Shown here: one piece after another, positions 57,402 to 64,000 of the stretch | Layout: every line of letters starts with the position of its first letter | How positions within the stretch are numbered: the first letter of the stretch is position 1 | NCBI RefSeq assembly: GCF_963082655.1 | Contig: NC_081553.1 | Span: 63,664,311 to 63,728,310 of the forward strand | DNA: 64,000 nt | Direction: 5' to 3' | From: Stomoxys calcitrans | Lineage: Eukaryota > Arthropoda > Insecta > Diptera > Muscidae | The notes under the pieces: generated by a model | Told to the model about the DNA's origin: nothing | Databases searched by the model: none | The model's input: the letters and a program-made list of their open reading frames with translations, nothing else | Position numbers and translations under genes: made by a program

Positions 57402-59460
57402 CTAGCTGGACAGGGCCCGCTCCGCTGTGCCATCTTTCACCCTCTTATTTTATATGAGCCCTATACAAGCACGGTCAGAAAATATGTCTTATTAGGAGGT
57501 GGTACGACCTTTCCTATATTTCACCACCAATGTGGATATTGTGGCTTTCAAATTCGTGCTCTACTCCCAAATACCTTTCATTTGAGCTTTATTTTGCTAT
57601 GATAGCTAAATATGCCCGGTATGGGGTTTTTTTGTGTAAGGCTGACCCCCAGATATCAGATTCATGCTCTACTCTTAAATACCTTTAGTTTGAGCCCCAT
57701 ATTGGCATGATTGGTCTATTTATCCATTTGGCGGGCTTTGAAAGTGGGGCGTTCCCCCTAGATACTCCACTCTAAATTAGGACACCAAATTTCTGTTTTT
57801 GAGTTACTATTAGAGTAAAAACGAAGTTTCTCTTAAATCGCCCACCTATCTCCGAGATATGGCGTTTTTGAAAAAAGGGTAAGGGGATGGTCCCCCTTTA
57901 TAGTCTGGATGTAAGTTCGACTTCATTCTCTTGGTTTTGGTAGTGAATTGCCAAATCCTTTTTGCTGAAAGTTGATTTCAGATTCATACTCTACTCCTAA
58001 AAATCACATTTCAGCCACATACTGCCATGGTCGGTATACATATTTATTTGTCTGGTTTAGGGGGAGTATATAAGGTGAGGTGTGCCTGAAACACTTGGCC
58101 ATATAAAAGATATCAGATTTGAGCCCCTTTTTCCCATATGCAAATTTTGCCCTGGAACATTCCACTAAGAAACAGGGGTAAACTTCTCACTTGTCAATGA
58201 GTGCTGTTCGATTACAGCCGAGTCCGTACGGCGCGCCGCAGTACGACATCTGTTTGGAGAGAAGTTTTAACATGGCATAGTACCTCACAAATGTTACTAA
58301 TGGTAGTAACAGGAAACCACCGTTGAAAATTTTTTTGATGGTTTCGCCAGGACCATCTTTTTGCCATAGTTAGCAAATATGTCCAGTTTGAGGAGTATGT
58401 GTGGAATGGAGCGGCCACCCACACACATAGCCCTGAAAAAATATCATCATCGTGCTCTACTCTCAAATTCTTTTTATTTGTGCCTTAAATTGCCATTGGT
58501 TAAGGGGAAGTTTACGGGATGAGGCGTCCCCCAAACACTTGGCCCTAAAGTTGAATATCAAATTCGGTTTCAACTCTCAAATACCTTTCATTTGAGCGCC
58601 TATGCCCATAGATGGCAAACATGTATCCGGTTTTGGGGGTGGGCCCTTAAAAACTATCAACATCGTGCTACACTCTCTTTGAGCCCAAATTGCCATGATC
58701 AGCATAAACGTTCTATTTGGGGGTTGTGATGGGGGTTGGACGGCCCCTAGACACTTGATCTCGAATGTTTATATCAGATTAGTGCTAGACTCCACAATAT
58801 CTTTCATTTGAGCCCCATATTTCCATAGTCGCCAAATATTTCCAGTTTGAGGGGTGTTTAGTGGAATGGGGCGGCCACTCAGTAACTTGTCCCTGAAAAT
58901 ATATATAAGATTCATGCTCTACTCAAAAATGTCTTTTATTTTAGCCTCACATTTCAATGGTCCGCCAATACGTCCTATTTGGGGGTGTTATGGGGTTGAT
59001 GACCCCCAGAAACTTGGTTCTAAAAGTAGGTATACATTTCTTGCTCCACTACCAACTACGTTCATTTTAGATCCCTATTGCCATGGTCGGTAAATATGTC
59101 GATTTAGGGGTGTTTTGGGGGGTGGGGTGGTCCCCCAAACACTTGGTCACTCAATTGAATATCAAATACGGTTTCTACTCTTAAATACCTTTCATATGAG
59201 TCCCATATTGTCGTGAATAGATCAATCACGACAATATTTAAATATTTGGAGGGCTTTAGGGGTTGGGCGGCCCCTCTAGGTACCCCACACGAAATTTTGG
59301 AAACTACATTTTTGTTTTTAGGTTACTATAAGAGTGCATACAAAATTTCGTTTAAATCGCACCACCCATCTCTGAGATCTAGCGTTTCTGAAAATTAGGG
59401 TAAGGGGGAGGGTCCGCCTTCCCCCTTACTTTAACAAAAGTAAGCGAACCGACCCTGAAT
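57402..59460 (-). mobile_element. Helitron-like element with nested SINE, 5'-truncated
   Basis: The minus-strand 3' end is GGCACAGCGGAGCGGGCCCT, GTCCAGCTAG, with CTAG at 57405-57402. The body to 59,400 has many units with TTTCATTTGAGCCCCATATT, GCCATGGTCGG(C/T)AAATATG and GGGGCGGCC, all seen here as plus-strand complement. Near 59290-59420 the AGATCT...CGTTTCTGAAAATTAGGG and GGGGGAGGGTCCGCC 5'-proximal region appears, but the ACGGCTGAACC start is lost. It forms a tandem head-to-tail pair with the element to its left. Confidence 0.65.
58135..58370 (-). mobile_element. tRNA-derived SINE nested in Helitron-like DNA
   Basis: The plus strand shows the reverse: CCCTGGAACATTCCACTAAG, AAACAGGGGTAAACTTCTCA, GGCGCGCCGCAGTACGACAT, CATAGTACCTCACAAATGTT, ACCACCGTTGAAAATTTTTT. 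The tRNA-like head beyond the CGCCAGGACCAT is missing. Confidence 0.75.
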
Positions 59461-59464
59461 GTAT

Positions 59465-59640
59465 TCTTTAAAATACATTGCGCCTATAGAGGGCGCAATT
59501 TTCATCCGATTAGTCTACAACTTTGTGCAAGAATTTCTCTCATGACTTCCAACTTCATTAAATTTGGGGTTTCTCGGTCTGGGCATTGATATTGCTTCTA
59601 TATAAAGCGATCTCCGAATTACTTCTCATTTTCGTTTGAA
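59465..59640 (-). repeat. A-family repeat fragment
   Basis: CTATAGAGGGCGCAATTTTC, ATCCGATTAGTCTAC and TTCTATATAAAGCGATCTCC match one A-family unit. Next to it, 59665-59735 holds repeated ATCGATA/TATCGAT dyads (ATAGTATCGATACTATCGAT). Confidence 0.6.
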
Positions 59641-59754
59641 ATTTAGGTGATGGGAAATTAACGATAGTATCGATACTATCGATGTTTATTATTGGAAATA
59701 TCGAAAATAACGAATGTTGCGATTATCGATAGTTTGCCAGCTCTAATTTATATC

Positions 59755-59845
59755 CTTCAACAACATTTTCTCGTCTGGGTTTGAACCCACACGTTCAGCT
59801 TCATCGACGAACATGCTAACCTCAGCGCCTCTATGACTCCCACCC
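59755..59845 (-). mobile_element. SINE head fragment
   Basis: Minus strand: AGAGGCGCTGAGGTTAGCAT (A box region) and GTGTGGGTTCAAACCCAGAC (B-box-like). It retains only the tRNA-like head. Confidence 0.6.
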
Positions 59846-60660
59846 TCAGTGCTCTTCATCAAATATTTCATACATTCTACTCCAACACTACTATTTTCAA
59901 TCCCATAACACACACAAATGCTGAACAGTTGCATAGATAGTGGTCGTTGGTGTTTGCAAACGAAAGCCTATAAAGCTTATCAGCAGATATTAAATAAAAA
60001 AATTTTAAAATTTTCCTCACTAGGATTTAAAAAAGTAAAGTTTAAGTTTATGGCATTTTGCAAAGTCTAACACTTTGCCATAGGGTGGTGTTTCTTTACA
60101 TTACGCCTTGGTTTTCTTTCTGTTTGCTTTTCTTTAACATTTCAATGCATTTCTTATGGCGAGGTTGGTGTAGGAGATTACACTTAACTGATAAAGAAAA
60201 GTAGCTTCAAGACAAATAGGAATACTCGCATATACGACAACATATAGAGGTATCTGAGTGTGTGGTGTAGCATAGTCGCAGCGGTATTCTTAGGCCCCAT
60301 AGTATTTGCATATTAAAGTTATGGACTACGAGGGTATCACATAATTGAGTTATATACACGCTGAGCTAAGCTGCAGTAGTAACTGCCACAGCTGTGACTT
60401 GCGGTTACAATTCATTTAGGATTTTTCCGCCTTCTCTGTTTTAGGTTTGTTGTTGTTGCTTGAGTTCATCTACTTGTTGCTTGCGCTGAATTGCTTGCAT
60501 GAAAGAGAAGGCAATGAATATGAATTTCCAGAATTCTACACTGAGAAAAAATATGGACAATGCTATAAATAATATATGTTAAAAACAAGAGCAATTTATT
60601 TGCCCCACTTAAGATAGAGCTGGCTTTTTAAACGATTTCGGATTAAATTCAAACATTTAT
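59846..60660. other. No gene recognised
   Basis: Unique sequence with a TTGTTGTTGC run near 60450. No recognised domain in any frame. Confidence 0.35.
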
Positions 60661-60661
60661 T

Positions 60662-61789
60662 TATAATCCTATTGTGTTTGTTTGTAGGTTTGTTTGTGTG
60701 TTCCCTATAGACTCAGAAACGGCTGAACCAATTTTCTTGAAATTTTCACAGATGGTACATAATGACCCCGTGGTGAAAATAGGGTACTACATTTCTTGAT
60801 ATCTGAAGGGGGGGGGCGGACCCTCCACCTTATCCTAATTTTCAGAAACGCCAGATCTCGGAGATGGGTGGTGCGTTTTAAGCGAAATTTTGTGTTCTCT
60901 CATATAGTAACCTAAAAATAAAGATTTGGTATCCAAATTTCAGATGGGATACATAGGGGGGCTGCCCCACCCTAAAACCTACCAAACACATATTTAGACC
61001 AATCACGACAATATGGGACTCAAATAAAAGGTATTTAGGATAAGAAAACGTATCTGATATCCAATTGTCGGACCAAGTGCTAGGGGGACCACCCCAAGCC
61101 CCAAAACACCCCTAAATCGGACATACTTACCGACCATGGCAATATAGGACTCAAATGAAAGGTATTGGGGGGTAGAACAAGAATTCATACCCATTTTCGG
61201 GACCAATTTTCTGGGGGTCTACCCCTTTCCCAAAATACCCCACAAACAGCAAAAGGTATTTGGGAGTAAAATACAAATTTGATACCCAAATGTAGGTCCA
61301 TGTATTTAGGGCATCACCACTTTCCCAAAACACCCCCAAAGGAAAAAAAATTTTCGACCATGCCAATATGTGGCTCAAATGAAAGGTATTTGCGATAAGA
61401 AAACGAATTTGATACACGATTTTGACATCCTGTAAACTCCTCTTAAGCTAATGGCAATATGGGGTTTAAATAAATGGTATTTGAGAGAAGAGCACGATGC
61501 TGATATTTGTTCAGGGCCAAGTATCTGGGGGACTACCTCTCTCTCCATTTTAAAAATGGAGTATACCTTACACTCAAAATTAAATTCGAAAGCCAATAAA
61601 GATCATATGGGATTCAGATAAAGGCACTTATATTATTATATTATTAAACTGTTAGTCAAGCGATATACTATTTTCGCAGCATGGTATTTCACTAAAAAAT
61701 CTTTAATTTTCAAAAATAAATATTCCAAGGAAACTTTTGTTCCATATAAAGTAAAAGAAGGCGCAGCGGATCGGGCCCAGGTCAGCTAG
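60662..61789 (+). mobile_element. Helitron-like non-autonomous element, uninterrupted copy
   Basis: The start region is TGTTTGTAGGTTTGTTTGTG, CTATAGACTCAGAAACGGCT, GAACCAATTTTCTTG and GGGGGGGCGGACCCTCC. The body has six or so units with GGACTCAAATGAAAGGTATT and CCCCAAAACACCCC. The 3' end is AAGGCGCAGCGGATCGGGCC, CAGGTCAGCTAG with CTAG at 61786-61789. It serves as the empty-site reference for the insertions in the 13.6-15.2 kb copy. Confidence 0.65.
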
Positions 61790-61830
61790 TTCTATATATT
61801 TTTCAATTAATTTCGACCAATATAGTATTG

Positions 61831-62056
61831 GCTTGCCCAAAAAGTAATTGCGGATTTTTTAAAAGAAAGTAAATGCATTTTTAATAAAAAAACTTTAATA
61901 AAATATACTTTTTTTGCACTTTTTTTTAAAGCAAGCTAAAAGCAACAGCTGATAACTGACAGAAGAAAGAATGCAATTACAGAGTCACAAGCTGTGAAAA
62001 AATTTGTCAACGTCGACTATATGAAAAATCCGCAAATACTTTTTGGGTAACCCAGT
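61831..62056 (+). mobile_element. mariner-derived MITE, complete
   Basis: Left terminus TTGGCTTGCCCAAAAAGTAA, right terminus AAATACTTTTTGGGTAACCC, imperfect inverted repeats of about 30 bp. The interior includes GCAAGCTAAAAGCAACAGCT, GAATGCAATTACAGAGTCAC and GTCAACGTCGACTATATG. Length is about 225 bp. TA-type flanks are present but a clean TA duplication cannot be fixed by eye. There is no coding sequence; it could be mobilised only in trans. Confidence 0.85.
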
Positions 62057-62254
62057 ACTTCGTTGAATAGAAAATCACAAAAAAAAAATAAAAATTAATT
62101 TATCATATTTTTTCTTATTTTAACAAGTTACGGAACAGGTTGAAAAAACTAAAAACAAACGTTGGTGAGTTTTTTTTTTGTAAAAACTAACAGACAACAG
62201 AAAGTTTAAGAACTGAAAATAATGCTTAAAAACAAAAAACTTATAGTCTACGAT

Positions 62255-62385
62255 ATTATTAATTAATTTTTATTTAATTAATTAATTTTTATTTAATTTA
62301 ATTAATTTTTACTTAATTTAATGAATTTTCATTTAACTTAATTAATTTTTATTTTAATTAATTTTTATTTTATTAATTTTAATGC
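62255..62385. repeat. TTAATTAATTTTTATTTAA-type AT repeat
   Basis: AATTAATTTTTATTTAATTA recurs in diverged form six or so times, composed only of A and T apart from a few C and G. Confidence 0.85.
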
Positions 62386-62390
62386 TATAG

Positions 62391-62573
62391 TGTGCAGCCC
62401 ATGTCTGTTTTCAGTGTATGTTGTATTCTTATGCGGAGGCCAACCATAGGCCAGTTCCTGATGGCGACGGTAATCTCTATGCCACCATCACCCCCTACAG
62501 GAGAACTTTAAGTCCCAGCGGTCGCAGAGTTTACGAAAAATACAACAAAAAACTATATTTGCATTTCCACTAA
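62391..62573 (+). other. GC-richer 60-codon open stretch of unknown origin
   Basis: Embedded in almost pure AT DNA. The frame between stops at 62388-62390 and 62571-62573 reads CAAHVCFQCMLYS, EANHRPVPDGDGNLYATI and RRTLSPSGRRVYEKY. It has a CxxxxCxxC cluster and no obvious start codon except an internal ATG. I do not recognise a family. It may be a fragment of a mobile-element ORF or simply a compositional island. Confidence 0.3.
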
Positions 62574-62929
62574 ACTGTAAATAATTGCAGTTTTCTATGC
62601 TGATAATACAACCAATATTGTCGAATGAGTTGTTCTCAGACTCAGTCAAAGTCTCCATGAGCTATCTCGAAATATTCATATGGGGTAGTGGCTTTGACTG
62701 GAGTCACAATGTCGAACCGCAAAAATAGTATCGCAATAAAAACGTAAAAAAATTAAAAATTATTTACAATTCATTTAAAAAAAAATTATGAAAATAAGAT
62801 AAGCAAAAATTCACAGCAACAAAGTGTTGTTAATAAAATTTCGTGTTTACAATTTCGTATTTTTATCATGGCAGTAAATTTTCTTAAGAAATAAAATCAT
62901 GAAACAACGATTCAAACCAAACAACTAAA

Positions 62930-63934
62930 TTTTCTACAAAGTAGATTTGCTTGAAATCTTCACAGATTGTGTAGGATGGTTTGGAAGAAATAATAGGCTA
63001 TAAAATCTTTTGATATCGGAAGGGGAGCGGACCCTCCCCTCAGCACAAGAGCAACATCCAAATATAAAAGGAAACCATTCGGGACAGTAAATGACTCAAA
63101 TGAAAGATTAGAGTAGAGAGTAGAATACTAACTCGATATAAAAAAATTGGGTCCAGATATCAAGGGGACCGCCCCGACCCCAAAACCACTTCAAACAGGC
63201 ATATTGGACGATAAAAGGACTCAAATGAGAGGTATTTGGGAGTAGATAACGAATATGGTCTGGAAAAGCAATAGGCCATAGAATTTCTGACATCGCAAGG
63301 GGACGGACGCTCCTCCTTATCCAAAACGCACCACGCAAAAATAAAAGTGGACCGATCGGGACAATATGGGGCTCAAATGAAAGGTATTAGGGAGAAGATT
63401 ACGAATATGGTCTGCAAGTAGCAATAGTCTATAGAATTTATTGACATCGCAAGGGGGCGGACGCTACCCCTTATCTCAAAAGCACCACCCAAAAATATAA
63501 ATGGACCAATCGGGACAACATAGAACTGAAATGAAAAGTATTCGGGAGTAGAGTTAAAAATTTGATAATAAACATTGGATCCAGGTACCTAGGGGGCCGC
63601 CCCGACCCAAAACCTCCTCAAGTAGGCATAATAGACGGTAATGACTATATAGAACTCAAATGAAAGGTATTAGGGAGTAGATTACGAATATGGTCTGCAA
63701 AAAGCAATAGGCCATACAATTTGTTAATATCGGAAGAGGAAGTCATGACAATATGGGACTCCAAAACCCCTCCCCAAATGGGAGTATTTGCCAATCATCG
63801 CTATATGGAGTACAAATAAAAGGTATAGTGCTTGAGAATAGATAAACAAATCGTTCTGGGCAGATACAAATGGTTTTAAAAAATTTTTCGCATGGTACTA
63901 ATGAAGGCGCAGCGGAGCGGCCCGGGTTTAGCTA
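62930..63934 (+). mobile_element. Helitron-like element, 5' part diverged
   Basis: From about 62945 (TTGAAATCTTCACAGATTGT, TTTTGATATCGGAAGGGGAG, CGGACCCTCCCC) it shows repeated units with GGACTCAAATGAGAGGTATT and GGGGGCGGACGCT. The 3' end is AAGGCGCAGCGGAGCGGCCC, GGGTTTAGCTAT, with CTAT in place of CTAG. The CGGTTGAACC start is not preserved. Confidence 0.6.
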
Positions 63935-64000
63935 TCTTCTTCTTTTATATTAAAATGATAGTGTTGCACTTTATTTGTTTGTTTGTTCTGAGTAGACTCC
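63935..64000 (+). mobile_element. start of a further Helitron-like element, cut by window edge
   Basis: TATTAAAATGATAGTG, TTTGTTTGTTTGTTCTGAGT and AGACTCC match the opening of the other copies. It directly follows the preceding 3' end, giving a third head-to-tail junction in the window. Confidence 0.5.

Noticed and set aside
60280..60300. GCGGTATTCTTAGGCC as a further motif copy
   Set aside because: Too many changes in the GCMTAC core.

Overview
The window looks like non-coding chromosomal DNA from a dipteran, most likely a calyptrate (muscid-type) fly. This is inferred from its AT-richness and from its repeat families: long arrays built on 'ccatatagaccgatc' units, 29-bp 'ctatagaaat' minisatellites, mariner elements with TTGGGTTGCCCAAAAAG termini, and Helitron-like elements ending in AGCTAG. 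I found no convincing host protein-coding gene, rRNA or functional tRNA. Every recognisable coding trace is a broken transposable element, and the other open frames are short and lack recognisable domains.

Layout. 1-7 kb: 'A' and 'B' family internally tandem repeats, a tRNA-derived SINE, a dead mariner transposase (about 4994-5874) with a doubled 3' end, and a Helitron-like relic. 7.0-7.7 kb: a 29-bp minisatellite. 9.3-9.5 kb: a non-LTR retrotransposon C-terminus (minus strand), followed by a B-family array to 11 kb. 12.4-15.7 kb: two head-to-tail Helitron-like elements, the second split by a SINE and a mariner MITE, then a 490-bp foldback element. 16.8-18.4 kb: a second, larger 29-bp minisatellite. 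19.3-53.6 kb: a long AT-rich tract sprinkled with a short motif, and broken by a few insertions (LINE relics at 29.2-30.9 and 33.2-33.7 kb, SINEs, A-family fragments). 50.5 and 54.1-55.1 kb: (AAAAT)n arrays. 56.3-59.5 and 60.7-64 kb: further Helitron-like elements with nested SINEs and a complete mariner MITE at about 61.83-62.06 kb.

The most unusual content is the motif in the 19-54 kb tract. By eye I count about 60 copies of a sequence with consensus (T/A)(T/A)GC(A/C)TACTTTTAGG(AG/C). Eleven match the 13-base core GCMTACTTTTAGG exactly and about thirteen more differ at one base. This fits the consensus I know for the Drosophila insulator zinc-finger protein Su(Hw) (YWGCMTACTTHY; gypsy insulator sites YRTTGCATACCY). 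No gypsy-like retroelement is visible around the copies. Most copies face plus; a block at 40-46.5 kb is mainly minus. Some sit in local 120-290 bp tandem duplications, many stand alone. I read this as a candidate very large endogenous Su(Hw)-type site cluster; binding and insulator function are inferred, not shown.

Element boundaries are read by eye and are approximate to within roughly 5-30 bases unless a sharp terminus is described. Motif and repeat counts were made by hand.
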